This document shows positions 16,090 through 25,032 of a stretch of 64,000 nt of DNA, one piece after another. The position numbers were made by a program, and so were the translations under genes. Source of the stretch: Thalassospiraceae bacterium LMO-JJ14 (lineage in GTDB: Bacteria; Pseudomonadota; Alphaproteobacteria; Rhodospirillales; Casp-alpha2); contig CP134604.1 in assembly GCA_021555105.2 (NCBI GenBank), positions 3,014,501 through 3,078,500 of the forward strand, in the 5' to 3' direction. The notes beneath the pieces are model-generated. The model was given only the letters and a program-made list of their open reading frames with translations, was not told where the DNA came from and made no database searches. The first letter of the stretch is position 1; each line of letters opens with the position of its first letter.

Positions 16090-19000
16090 ATGTCACTGAT
16101 ACGTGCGACCCTGGACGACAAATACACACTGGAAACCGGGCGCGTCTATTTGACCGGCACGCAGGCACTGGTCCGCCTGACGCTCATGCAGAAGGCACTC
16201 GACAGGGCACATGGCCGCAACACGGCCGGTTATGTGACCGGGTATCGCGGATCGCCATTGGGTGCGCTCGATCAGGAATTCGGCCAGGCCCGTCATCTGC
16301 TCGAAGCCGGTGACATCAAGTTCCAGCCCGCCGTGAACGAAGACCTTGCTGCGACCGCGCTTTGGGGAACGCAACAGGTCAATATGTTCGAAGGCGCCAA
16401 ATTCGACGGTGTGTTCGGCATCTGGTACGGCAAGGGGCCCGGCGTCGATCGCACGGGGGATGTCTTCCGCCACGCCAACATGGCCGGCACGGCGCCCCTG
16501 GGGGGCGTTCTGGCTCTCGCCGGTGACGATCCTGCCTGCAAATCCTCAACCGTTCCCAGTCAGAGCGAGTACGCCTTCACGGATGTGATGATCCCGTTCC
16601 TGCATCCCGCAAATGTCGAGGAAATCCTGCAACTCGGTCTGATCGGCATTCAGATGTCGCGCTATTCAGGCCTTTGGGTCGGCCTCAAGTGTATCACCGA
16701 TAATATTGATACCTCCGCATCCGTGGACATTGGGCCGCATCTGTACGATTTCGCCATGCCGGAAGATTTCCAGATGCCCGAGGACGGTTTGCATATCCGC
16801 TGGCCGGATCAGCCATTGGATCAGGAAAAACGCCTGCACCGCCACAAGATATACGCCGCCCTCGCCTTCGCCCGCGCCAACAAACTGAACCGTATCACCA
16901 TCGACAACCCGAAGGCGCGGCTCGGCATCTGCGCCACGGGCAAGTCCTATATGGACGTGTTGCAGGCACTCGACGATCTCGGCATAGACGAAGAACACGC
17001 CGCCGAGATCGGCATCCGGCTTTTCAAGATCACCATGCCGTGGCCGCTGGAACGGGAATCGGCCCGCCATTTCGCCGAGGGCCTGGATGAGATCCTCGTT
17101 GTCGAAGAAAAGCGCGCCGTCATCGAAAACCAACTCAAGGAACAGCTCTATAACTGGCGCGAGGATGTTCGTCCCCGCGTCGTCGGCAAGTTCGATGAAA
17201 ACGGAGAATGGATTCTGCCATCCGCCGGCGAACTGACCCCGGCGATGATCGCGCGGGCCATTGCCAAGCGTATCGAGCAATTCCATACCTCGGACCGAAT
17301 CAAGGACCGGCTCGCGTTCCTGACGAAAAAAGAACAATCGCTCGCCACCGGTCAGCCGAACATGAAGCGCATCCCGTATTTCTGCGCCGGATGTCCGCAC
17401 AACACGTCGACGAAAGTCCCCGAAGGATCGCGTGCCGCCGCCGGTATCGGCTGCCATTACATGGCGATCTGGATGGACCGCGAGACCGAGACCTTCACGC
17501 ACATGGGCGGCGAAGGCGTCAACTGGGTCGGCCAGGCACCATTCACCGAAACCCGGCACATCTTCGCCAATATCGGCGACGGCACATATTTCCATTCCGG
17601 TTTGCTGGCGATCCGCGCCGCAGTTTCTTCCGGCGTCACCATGACCTACAAGATTCTCTATAACGACGCCGTCGCCATGACCGGCGGGCAAACCCATGAC
17701 GGCACGCTCAATCCTGCCATCATTGCCCAGCAGATCCGCGCCGAAGGTGTCGAGCGGATCGTCGTTGTCTCTGATGAGCCCGACAAGTATCCGATCAATT
17801 ACGGCTTCCCTGCAGGTGTCGATATCTATCACCGTGAGGAACTGGACCAGGTCCAACGCGACCTGCGCACTGTCTCCGGCGTTTCGGCGCTGATCTATGA
17901 TCAGACCTGCGCCGCCGAGAAACGCCGTCGCCGCAAGCGCGGCCTGTTCCCCGACCCGGCCCGGCGTGTCTTCATCAACGAAGCCGTCTGCGAAGGCTGC
18001 GGCGATTGCGGTGTGGCATCGAACTGCGTCGCCATCACACCGAAAGATACCGAGCTTGGCCGCAAGCGGGCCATCGATCAATCCGCGTGCAACAAGGATT
18101 ATTCCTGCCTCAACGGCTTCTGTCCGAGCTTTGTCACCGTCGAGGATACACAGGTCAAAAAACCGAAAGCCGTCGGCGATGCACCTTTTCCGGCGTTGCC
18201 CGAGCCCGCAACGGTCGACCTCAGCGATCCCTACAACGTTGTCGTTACAGGCATCGGCGGCACCGGCGTCGTCACCATCGGCGCCATTCTCGGCATGGCA
18301 GCGCATCTGGAAAGCCTGGGGGTTTCCGTTCTCGACGTTGCCGGCCTGGCACAGAAAAACGGCATGGTGTATTCGCATCTTCGCTTTGCCGCCGCGCCAC
18401 ACGACATTCACGCTGTCCGCATCTCGGCGGGCGGCGCCGATCTGCTGCTGGGCTGCGACATGGTCTCGAGCGGCGATCCGGAAACCCTGGCCAAGCTCCG
18501 CGCCGGCAACAGCAAGGCCGTGATCAACGAACACCAGACAATGACCGCCGACTTTACCCGCTATCCGGACATGATGTTCCCGGACGAAGGCTTCAAGCGG
18601 ACCATTCGTGAAGAAACAGGTCCCGAAGCCGTCGATTTCATCGAAGCCACCGCGCTTGCCCGCAAACTGCTGGGCGACACCATTGCCGCCAACATGATGG
18701 TTGTGGGTTATGCCTATCAGAAGGGGTTGCTGCCGGTTTCCGCGGAAGCCATTGAGCGCGCCATCGAACTCAACGGCGTTGCTGTCGATTTCAACAAACA
18801 GGCTTTCCTGTGGGGCCGCCGCGCGGCGCACGATCTCGCAGCCGTCGAAGCTATTGTCGGGCGCTTTGACGACAAGCCGCAGCCGTTCGAACTGGAAGGC
18901 TTTGTCGACCGGCGCGTAAGCGATCTGATCGCTTTCCAGAACAAGGCCTATGCAGACAGGTATGCGGACCTGGTCAAAAAGATCCGTGCCGCCGAGGCAT

Positions 19001-19548
19001 CGGCCTTGCCGGGCTCAACGGCGCTTAGCGAAGCCGTCGCGCGCGCGCTGTTTAAGCTGATGGCCTACAAGGATGAGTATGAAGTCGCACGGCTATATAC
19101 CGATGGCCGCTTTGAGCAGGCGATCGCCGAAACGTTTGCCGCGGGCGGTCGGGTAAAGTTCCATCTGGCGCCACCGTTGTTTGCCGAGCGCGACCCCGCC
19201 AGCGGCCATCTCAAGAAAAAGGAATACGGCCCCTGGATCATGCCGGTTTTCCGTATGCTGGCAGGACTGAAGGGACTGCGTGGCACCATATTTGATCCGT
19301 TCGGTTATAGTGCCGAACGCAAAACGGAACGCCGTCTGATCAGCGAATACGAAACACAGCTTGAGGAAATCGCCACAGGCCTGAACGCAACTAATCATGG
19401 CGCGGCGGTGCAATTGGCAAGCTTGCCGATGCGGATGCGCGGCTTCGGTCACGTCAAGGAAGCGAACGTCCGTGCCGCCAAGGCCTGCGAAGGCGATCTG
19501 ATCGCCACTTTCCGCGATCCGTCCCGCGCACCGCAAGCGGCGGAATAA
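16090..19548 (+). CDS. Indolepyruvate ferredoxin oxidoreductase, fused alpha-gamma form
   Basis: About 1152 residues. The N-terminal third is a pyruvate:ferredoxin-oxidoreductase-like pyrimidine domain (GYRGSPLGALDQEF). The centre carries a cysteine motif CAGCPHNTS and thiamine diphosphate-binding stretches GIGCHYMAIW, GGEGVNWVGQ and IGDGTYFHSG. Next come ferredoxin-like cysteines VCEGCGDCGVASNC and CNKDYSCLNGFCPSF. The gamma-type domain begins at VVTGIGGTGVVTIG. The enzyme decarboxylates aryl 2-oxo acids to acyl-CoA while reducing ferredoxin. An ATG at 16078 overlaps the ribosome binding site GGGAGG (16072-16077), so the ATG at 16090 is more likely. The long single-chain form is common in aerobic Proteobacteria. 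The gene stands alone. Confidence 0.88.
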   Translation: MSLIRATLDDKYTLETGRVYLTGTQALVRLTLMQKALDRAHGRNTAGYVTGYRGSPLGALDQEFGQARHLLEAGDIKFQPAVNEDLAATALWGTQQVNMFEGAKFDGVFGIWYGKGPGVDRTGDVFRHANMAGTAPLGGVLALAGDDPACKSSTVPSQSEYAFTDVMIPFLHPANVEEILQLGLIGIQMSRYSGLWVGLKCITDNIDTSASVDIGPHLYDFAMPEDFQMPEDGLHIRWPDQPLDQEKRLHRHKIYAALAFARANKLNRITIDNPKARLGICATGKSYMDVLQALDDLGIDEEHAAEIGIRLFKITMPWPLERESARHFAEGLDEILVVEEKRAVIENQLKEQLYNWREDVRPRVVGKFDENGEWILPSAGELTPAMIARAIAKRIEQFHTSDRIKDRLAFLTKKEQSLATGQPNMKRIPYFCAGCPHNTSTKVPEGSRAAAGIGCHYMAIWMDRETETFTHMGGEGVNWVGQAPFTETRHIFANIGDGTYFHSGLLAIRAAVSSGVTMTYKILYNDAVAMTGGQTHDGTLNPAIIAQQIRAEGVERIVVVSDEPDKYPINYGFPAGVDIYHREELDQVQRDLRTVSGVSALIYDQTCAAEKRRRRKRGLFPDPARRVFINEAVCEGCGDCGVASNCVAITPKDTELGRKRAIDQSACNKDYSCLNGFCPSFVTVEDTQVKKPKAVGDAPFPALPEPATVDLSDPYNVVVTGIGGTGVVTIGAILGMAAHLESLGVSVLDVAGLAQKNGMVYSHLRFAAAPHDIHAVRISAGGADLLLGCDMVSSGDPETLAKLRAGNSKAVINEHQTMTADFTRYPDMMFPDEGFKRTIREETGPEAVDFIEATALARKLLGDTIAANMMVVGYAYQKGLLPVSAEAIERAIELNGVAVDFNKQAFLWGRRAAHDLAAVEAIVGRFDDKPQPFELEGFVDRRVSDLIAFQNKAYADRYADLVKKIRAAEASALPGSTALSEAVARALFKLMAYKDEYEVARLYTDGRFEQAIAETFAAGGRVKFHLAPPLFAERDPASGHLKKKEYGPWIMPVFRMLAGLKGLRGTIFDPFGYSAERKTERRLISEYETQLEEIATGLNATNHGAAVQLASLPMRMRGFGHVKEANVRAAKACEGDLIATFRDPSRAPQAAE

Positions 19549-19554
19549 ATCGGC

Positions 19555-20448
19555 CTAGCCGTTCATAAGCACCCACAGCAGGGCCGGCATGGTCGCGAAG
19601 GATGCCAGTGTCGATATGATCACCGCACCGGCAACGGCGCGGCCATCTGCGCCGTAATTTTCCGCCAGCAAAAATGTAATGACGGCAACCGGCATCGAAC
19701 ACATCAGCACCAACGTGCCATGGGCAGCGCCGGTGAACCCGAACAACGCTGCCGAGGCGAAACCGACGGGGATGCCGACCCCGAGCCGGCAAAACGAAAT
19801 AAACACGGCGCGCTTGATGTTGACGATCTGCAGTGTGGCCAGCGAAAAGCCCAGTGTGATCAGCATCAGCGGGATCGAAAAATTCCCAAGCAACTTGGTC
19901 GTCGACAGGATCGCATTCGGCACTTCGGCATCCGAAACCATAAAGTACGCCGCACCGGCGACGGCATACAGAAACGGCCGTTTCAACACATCCTTCAACC
20001 GGTATTCATTCGATGCCACGGCGATCCCGACGGTCAGCAACAGGACCACATTGACGACAAAATAAGCGATGCCCAGCGCGAGACCTTGCTCGCCAAAGGC
20101 CAGCAGACACAGCGGCAGTCCCATATTGCCCGTATTCGCGAAGGCGATCGGATTCAGATATGTCCGGATCGGCAGCCCGGTCATTTTCAGGATGACGTAA
20201 CCGATGGCGAAAAAGAGCACACTGGTCAACAATGCCGCCGCCGCCATATCCATGAAAATACCGCTGTCGATCTCAACGGTGACCAGTGTCGCGAAGACCA
20301 GCGAGGGGACGCCGACGTTCGAGACCAGCCGCGTTACCATCTGGCTGTCGAACGGTTGCTTCATGCGTGCCCATCCAAAACCGATGGCGGCGCAGACCGC
20401 TACCGGTGTCACGACATCAAGCAGAATACGGGCGAGATCGGCAATCAT
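19555..20448 (-). CDS. AEC family transporter (auxin efflux carrier-like permease)
   Basis: A 297-residue membrane protein with about ten hydrophobic segments in two five-helix halves. Characteristic stretches are FANTGNMGLPLCLLAFGEQG, the AEC motif around the broken helix, and VLMCSMPVAVITFLLAENYG near the end. Family members export or import malate, malonate or auxin-like anions; the substrate here is unknown. Its start overlaps the stop of the upstream rarD gene by four bases, so they are probably translated together. It converges with the large oxidoreductase gene. Confidence 0.87.
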   Translation of the reverse strand: MIADLARILLDVVTPVAVCAAIGFGWARMKQPFDSQMVTRLVSNVGVPSLVFATLVTVEIDSGIFMDMAAAALLTSVLFFAIGYVILKMTGLPIRTYLNPIAFANTGNMGLPLCLLAFGEQGLALGIAYFVVNVVLLLTVGIAVASNEYRLKDVLKRPFLYAVAGAAYFMVSDAEVPNAILSTTKLLGNFSIPLMLITLGFSLATLQIVNIKRAVFISFCRLGVGIPVGFASAALFGFTGAAHGTLVLMCSMPVAVITFLLAENYGADGRAVAGAVIISTLASFATMPALLWVLMNG

Positions 20449-21377
20449 GCCTGCTTCCTGTTCCGCCTGCGGAAGGTGTCGAAAGAATATATGGCAAGCG
20501 CTGTCCAGATCAGGGCGAAGGTCATCTTGTGAATATCGGTGAAAGCCTCTTCATACACCAGCACCGCGAGCAGAAACTGCAATGTCGGCGCGATGTACTG
20601 AAAAAAGCCGACGGTTGCGTAACGTAGCCGGCGGGCGGCAGCGGCGAACATGATCAGCGGCGCTGCCGTGACGAGCCCGGCAAAGAACAACAGGAAATCA
20701 TAACCAACCGACACCGTACCGAACGCGCCCTCGTCATTCCATCCGAGATAAAGCAAATAGATTACAGCCGGGATCAGGACAACCAGCGTTTCCACGAAAA
20801 GTCCCGGCGCTGCACCGACCGGCAAGGTCTTTCGTACATAACCGTAAAACCCGAACAACAACGCCAGCGTGACGGCAATCCACGGGAAAGCACCCAGACC
20901 GACGGCCATCACGATCACACCGCAGAGCGAAAGCGCAACGGCGATCCACTGTGCCCGGCTCAAACGCTCGCCCAGCAACAGCACGCCCAGCACCACATTA
21001 ACCAATGGGTTGATGTAATAACCAAGGCTTCCTTGCAGGATGAAGCCGTTTGTCACTGCCCAGATGTACAAGGTCCAGTTGCACGACAGCAGAAGCGACG
21101 AAACGCAAAGCCACAACATCAGCCGCTTGTTTTCGAGGATTGTCAGGACTTCACCCCAACGGCCGAGTATGCGCAACATGACGCCAACCAGCAGCACCGA
21201 CCAAACGATACGGTGCGCCAGTATTTCGACTGCCGGCACGTCCTGCATGTATTTGAAGTAGACCGGCAGAAATCCCCATGTGCCGAAAGCCCCAAGGGCA
21301 CACAGACCACCGATAAGACCCGCGCGATCCGGTGGCGGCGCCTTGGCAGCACCGCTATCGTCGCTCGGCTCGCCCAC
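20445..21377 (-). CDS. rarD: RarD-type EamA transporter
   Basis: A 310-residue protein with ten membrane segments. The N-terminal GLCALGAFGTWGFLPVYFKY, the HRIVWSVLLVG motif and the GSLGYYINPLVNVVLGVLLL motif are typical of RarD (chloramphenicol-sensitivity protein family). The actual substrate of RarD is not established. It lies nine bases after pyk on the same strand and overlaps the AEC permease gene by four bases, so pyk-rarD-AEC looks like one leftward unit. Confidence 0.88.
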   Translation of the reverse strand: MGEPSDDSGAAKAPPPDRAGLIGGLCALGAFGTWGFLPVYFKYMQDVPAVEILAHRIVWSVLLVGVMLRILGRWGEVLTILENKRLMLWLCVSSLLLSCNWTLYIWAVTNGFILQGSLGYYINPLVNVVLGVLLLGERLSRAQWIAVALSLCGVIVMAVGLGAFPWIAVTLALLFGFYGYVRKTLPVGAAPGLFVETLVVLIPAVIYLLYLGWNDEGAFGTVSVGYDFLLFFAGLVTAAPLIMFAAAARRLRYATVGFFQYIAPTLQFLLAVLVYEEAFTDIHKMTFALIWTALAIYSFDTFRRRNRKQA

Positions 21378-21386
21378 GATCAGGAC

Positions 21387-22802
21387 CTATTCAACCCAGG
21401 CAATACGCAGGATGTTGGTCGCCCCCGGCGTACCGAATGGCACACCTGCAGTGATCACGATCGGATCGCCTGGCTCGGCAAAGCCTTCGGTCTTGACCGC
21501 ATGAATGGCTTTGGTCACCATTTCCCGGAACGTATGGCAGTCCTGCATCTGTACGGAATGCACACCCCAGATCAGTGCACTTCGCCGGGCGGTATCGAGC
21601 CTCGGTGTCATACCCAGGATCGGCACCACAGGACGTTCGCGTGCGGCACGGATGGTTGTCGAGCCGGTCGTACTGAAAGTCACGATGGCGGCTGCTGAAA
21701 TCGTATCGGCGACCTGACGCGCGGCGGCGGTAATGGCATCCGCGGCCGTTGCTTCCGGTGCGCGGCGTTCGGCTTCGCGCATTTCGCGGTAAAGCGGGTC
21801 ATTTTCAACGCGGATGATGATCCGTTCCATCATCGCTACGCTTTCGCGGCTGTACTCCCCAACCGCCGTTTCCGCGGACAGCATCACCGCATCGGCCCCG
21901 TCATAGATCGCGGTCGCAACGTCGGATGCTTCAGCGCGGGTCGGGGTCGGCGCATGGATCATGCTGTCCAGCATCTGTGTCGCCACGATCACAGGTTTGC
22001 CTTCACGGCGGCAGGCCCGAAGGATGCGTTTCTGCAAGAGAGGCACGTCTTCGGGCGGCACTTCGACCCCAAGGTCGCCCCGGGCCACCATGATCGCGTC
22101 CGAAAGCTCAACGATCTCTTCGAGGCGATTCAAAGCCTGCGGCTTTTCCAGTTTCGAAATGATATGCGCCCGGCCGGCAATCAACTTCTTGGCTTCGGCG
22201 ATGTCTTCCGGGCGCTGCACAAAACTCAGGCCGATGAAATCAACGCCGAGATCCAGTCCGAAGCGCATGTCTTCCATGTCTTTCGGCGTCAGCGGACTGA
22301 CATCAAGGATCACACTCGGGACATTCAGGCCCTTATGGTTCGACAACTCGCCACCGATGACGACCTCGGTTTCCGCCCAGTCATGTCCGTGATCGACCAC
22401 CTTGAGACGTAAACGCCCGTCATCCAGCAAAAGATCTGTCCCCGGCTCCAATGCATCGAAGACTTCCGGATGCGGCAGGCAGGCCCGCTCGGCATTACCG
22501 ACGAACTCCGCCGCTTCGAGGCGGAATTTCTGGCCATTCTTAAGCTCGACACTGCCGCCTTCGAAATCGCCGACACGGAGTTTAGGCCCCTGCAAATCAA
22601 GCAGGATACCGACGGCACGGCCGTATTTCTGTTCCAAACTGCGGACGATATTGTAGCGTTCGCGGTGTCCTTCGTGCGCACCGTGCGAGAAATTCATACG
22701 GAACACATCGACACCCGCTTCGAATAAAGCGGAAATTTCTTGTTCGCTGCTGCTGGCGGGGCCTAGCGTCGCGACAATCTTTGCATCTCTATTTCTTCTC
22801 AT
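21387..22802 (-). CDS. pyk: Pyruvate kinase
   Basis: A 471-residue enzyme converting phosphoenolpyruvate and ADP to pyruvate and ATP, the last step of glycolysis. Conserved segments are ATLGPASSS at the N-terminus, FRMNFSHGAHEGH, the catalytic lysine motif IISKLEKPQAL, the metal-binding AIMVARGDLGVEVP, and AETAVGEY. The B domain is present (LDLQGPKLRVGDF). The C-terminal effector domain is of normal size. Its start faces a divergent hypothetical gene across about 150 bases. Confidence 0.95.
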   Translation of the reverse strand: MRRNRDAKIVATLGPASSSEQEISALFEAGVDVFRMNFSHGAHEGHRERYNIVRSLEQKYGRAVGILLDLQGPKLRVGDFEGGSVELKNGQKFRLEAAEFVGNAERACLPHPEVFDALEPGTDLLLDDGRLRLKVVDHGHDWAETEVVIGGELSNHKGLNVPSVILDVSPLTPKDMEDMRFGLDLGVDFIGLSFVQRPEDIAEAKKLIAGRAHIISKLEKPQALNRLEEIVELSDAIMVARGDLGVEVPPEDVPLLQKRILRACRREGKPVIVATQMLDSMIHAPTPTRAEASDVATAIYDGADAVMLSAETAVGEYSRESVAMMERIIIRVENDPLYREMREAERRAPEATAADAITAAARQVADTISAAAIVTFSTTGSTTIRAARERPVVPILGMTPRLDTARRSALIWGVHSVQMQDCHTFREMVTKAIHAVKTEGFAEPGDPIVITAGVPFGTPGATNILRIAWVE

Positions 22803-22950
22803 AGTTCACACTTTAAGTTCCGGCACCCGGTCTTGGCCAGCGGAGATCAGCGTTTACAAGGAAAATTCACAGTCTTACCGTTACGGAAATGATTCGCGGA
22901 CGCAAGCGCGTTCTTGGTCAGCGATCCCACGGTATCGAGGCACGGACAAC

Positions 22951-23370
22951 ATGGCCGGCAAATTCCTGAAGCGTGCATTGTTATCCATTTTCATCGACAA
23001 GAACGCGCGCGACAAACTGGATGCCATCGAAGCCGTCAAGCGCGGGGAGCCGGCACCGGCACCTAAACCCGCCAAAAAGGCCGTCGATGACGTCGACGAT
23101 GACGATATCCTGCCGGAAACCCTTGTCCGCCAGGCTATTGAAAGCGCGTCCGCCGAGCTTGAGCGCAAAAAGAACCTGCCGCCGGGCCGCCAGGCGTTGA
23201 TCGAACAGGCACTTTCCATCCACGACCAGCAATCGAAGATGCTCGACGACCTCCCCGACGAGCAGCGTGAGAAAATGATCGTTATGGCCATGCACGCTTT
23301 CGGCTCGTCATTTGATGAAAAGAATGCGGCCGAAACCAAACAGACCAAGAAAAAACGGAAGAAAACGTGA
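22951..23370 (+). CDS. Hypothetical protein upstream of meaB
   Basis: A 139-residue protein with a basic N-terminus (MAGKFLKRALLSIF), an acidic stretch VDDVDDDDILPETL, a helical charged middle, and a very basic C-terminal tail (KQTKKKRKKT). No catalytic motif or membrane segment is convincing, and I do not recognise a named family. Its TGA overlaps the GTG start of meaB (GTGA), so it is translationally coupled to that gene. Base use matches its neighbours, so it is likely a native gene. Confidence 0.7.
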   Translation: MAGKFLKRALLSIFIDKNARDKLDAIEAVKRGEPAPAPKPAKKAVDDVDDDDILPETLVRQAIESASAELERKKNLPPGRQALIEQALSIHDQQSKMLDDLPDEQREKMIVMAMHAFGSSFDEKNAAETKQTKKKRKKT

Positions 23371-24341
23371 GCGATACGGATCAACTTGTCAGCGGCGTGC
23401 TTGAAGGCAACCGCCGCGCCCTCGCCCGCCTGATCACCCGGATCGAATCTACGCGCAAGGATCATCGCGCCGAAGCATCGGATGCCATCGCAACGCTGCT
23501 GCCGGAAAGCGGGAAGTCGATCCGCATCGGTATTTCCGGCGTTCCCGGGGTCGGCAAATCATCGTTTATCGAAACCTTTGGCCTGCATGTCGTCGAACAG
23601 GGCCACAAAGTCGCCGTACTTGCGGTCGATCCCTCAAGCCCCAAACATGGGGGTTCGATCCTCGGCGACAAGACGCGGATGGAGAAACTGGCGCGTCATC
23701 CCGCTGCCTACGTGCGCCCGTCCCCCTCCAGCGGATCGCTGGGCGGCGTTGCACGACGGACCCGCGAAACCATTCTCGCCGTCGAGGCGGCGGGGTTCGA
23801 TGTGGTCCTGGTCGAAACAGTTGGTGTCGGGCAATCGGAATACGCCGTTGCCGATCTTGTCGACATGTTCGTTTTGCTGGTCGCACCCGGTGGCGGCGAC
23901 GATCTGCAGGGCATCAAGAAAGGGATCGTCGAGATGGCAGATCTGCTCGTCGTCACAAAAAACGACGGCGATCTGCAAAAAGCCGCGAGCCGCGCCTTTC
24001 AGGATTATTCATCGGCGCTGCGGATGCTCAGGGGCGGGAACGACGTCTGGCAACCCGAAGTGCTGCGTTGTTCGGCGCATACCGGCGAAGGCATTCCCGA
24101 GGTATGGGCACGTATGGAGGCCTACAGGGATGCTGTGCGCTCGGCAGGCCTTGTCGATGAAAGACGCGCCGAGCAGGCGGCGAGTTGGATGTGGGACGAG
24201 GTGACCTCGACCCTTCTGTCAGAGGTTCGCAAGAAAGGCGGGCTTGGCGAAAAGCTGGAGGCCGATGTCCGTTCAGGCAAGCGCACCCCGGCGGACGCCG
24301 CCGGGGAAATCCTCAAACAGTTTGATCTGGGGGATTTTTAA
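23367..24341 (+). CDS. meaB: Methylmalonyl-CoA mutase-associated GTPase MeaB
   Basis: A 324-residue G3E-type P-loop GTPase. Walker A is GISGVPGVGKSSFIE. The switch and Walker B stretches are DKTRM, RPSPSSGSLGGVARRT and LVETVGVGQSE, and the base-specificity motif is VVTKNDGD. MeaB gates cofactor loading and protects B12-dependent methylmalonyl-CoA mutase. The mutase genes are not in the window, so the partner is inferred from the family; the related ArgK name is historical. The GTG start lies inside the stop of the preceding gene. Confidence 0.9.
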   Translation: MSDTDQLVSGVLEGNRRALARLITRIESTRKDHRAEASDAIATLLPESGKSIRIGISGVPGVGKSSFIETFGLHVVEQGHKVAVLAVDPSSPKHGGSILGDKTRMEKLARHPAAYVRPSPSSGSLGGVARRTRETILAVEAAGFDVVLVETVGVGQSEYAVADLVDMFVLLVAPGGGDDLQGIKKGIVEMADLLVVTKNDGDLQKAASRAFQDYSSALRMLRGGNDVWQPEVLRCSAHTGEGIPEVWARMEAYRDAVRSAGLVDERRAEQAASWMWDEVTSTLLSEVRKKGGLGEKLEADVRSGKRTPADAAGEILKQFDLGDF

Positions 24342-24459
24342 TTTGTCCATTCTTGGACCGTATCCTTTCCGGCCCTTGACGGCATCGGTCCTGTCGGGCA
24401 GAAAACGAGCAACGGATTACGCCGCATTCAGAGCTTGTACAGGAATTTAGGAGATTGAA

Positions 24460-25011
24460 ATGCGCCGCTTTGTTGGCATTGCCGCACTCGCGCTCTTCAC
24501 CATTTTTGCCATGACAGACATTACCAAAGCCGCCGACCCGGAAAACACCCTGTATCTTGAGCTCAAGACCGGTCGCGTGGTGATCGAGATGCGCCCTGAC
24601 GTCGCGCCCAAGCACGTCAAGCGGATCAAGGAACTGGTGCGCGAGAAATTCTACGACGGATTGACCTTTCATCGCGTCATCGACGGTTTCATGGCCCAGA
24701 CCGGCGATCCGAAAGGGAACGGCACCGGCGGATCGGGTCAGAACATTCCGGCCGAGTTTTCGGATCTTGAGCGTTTCTATCGCGGCACCGTCGGCATGGC
24801 CCGCTCGCAGAATCCGAACAGCGGCGACAGCCAGTTCTTCATCATGTTCGATAAAGCCCCGTTCCTCGATGGTCAGTATACCATCTGGGGCGAAGTGATC
24901 GACGGCATGGAATATGTCGACGCCATCAAAAAGGGTGATGACGCCCGCAACGGCACAGTCGAAGATCCCGACAAGATCATCTCCATGCGGGTCGCCGCCG
25001 ACGTAAAGTAA
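24460..25011 (+). CDS. Cyclophilin-type peptidyl-prolyl cis-trans isomerase, exported
   Basis: A 183-residue protein. Residues 1 to about 25 are a signal peptide (MRRFVGIAALALFTIFAM, cut near TKAAD). The mature cyclophilin domain has the active-site stretch FYDGLTFHRVIDGFMAQTGD, then GTGGSGQNIPAEF, GMARSQNPNSGDSQFFI and GEVIDGMEYV. It catalyses proline isomerisation, probably in the periplasm. A TAGGAGA site precedes the ATG. It converges with the vWA gene. Confidence 0.93.
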   Translation: MRRFVGIAALALFTIFAMTDITKAADPENTLYLELKTGRVVIEMRPDVAPKHVKRIKELVREKFYDGLTFHRVIDGFMAQTGDPKGNGTGGSGQNIPAEFSDLERFYRGTVGMARSQNPNSGDSQFFIMFDKAPFLDGQYTIWGEVIDGMEYVDAIKKGDDARNGTVEDPDKIISMRVAADVK

Positions 25012-25032
25012 GCTCGGAATTACGTCTGCCGC

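Noticed and set aside
16666-18831. Long minus-strand open frame of over 700 codons
   Set aside because: It lies fully antisense to the indolepyruvate oxidoreductase gene, whose domains are unmistakable. It has no recognisable motif and is a G+C-rich shadow frame.
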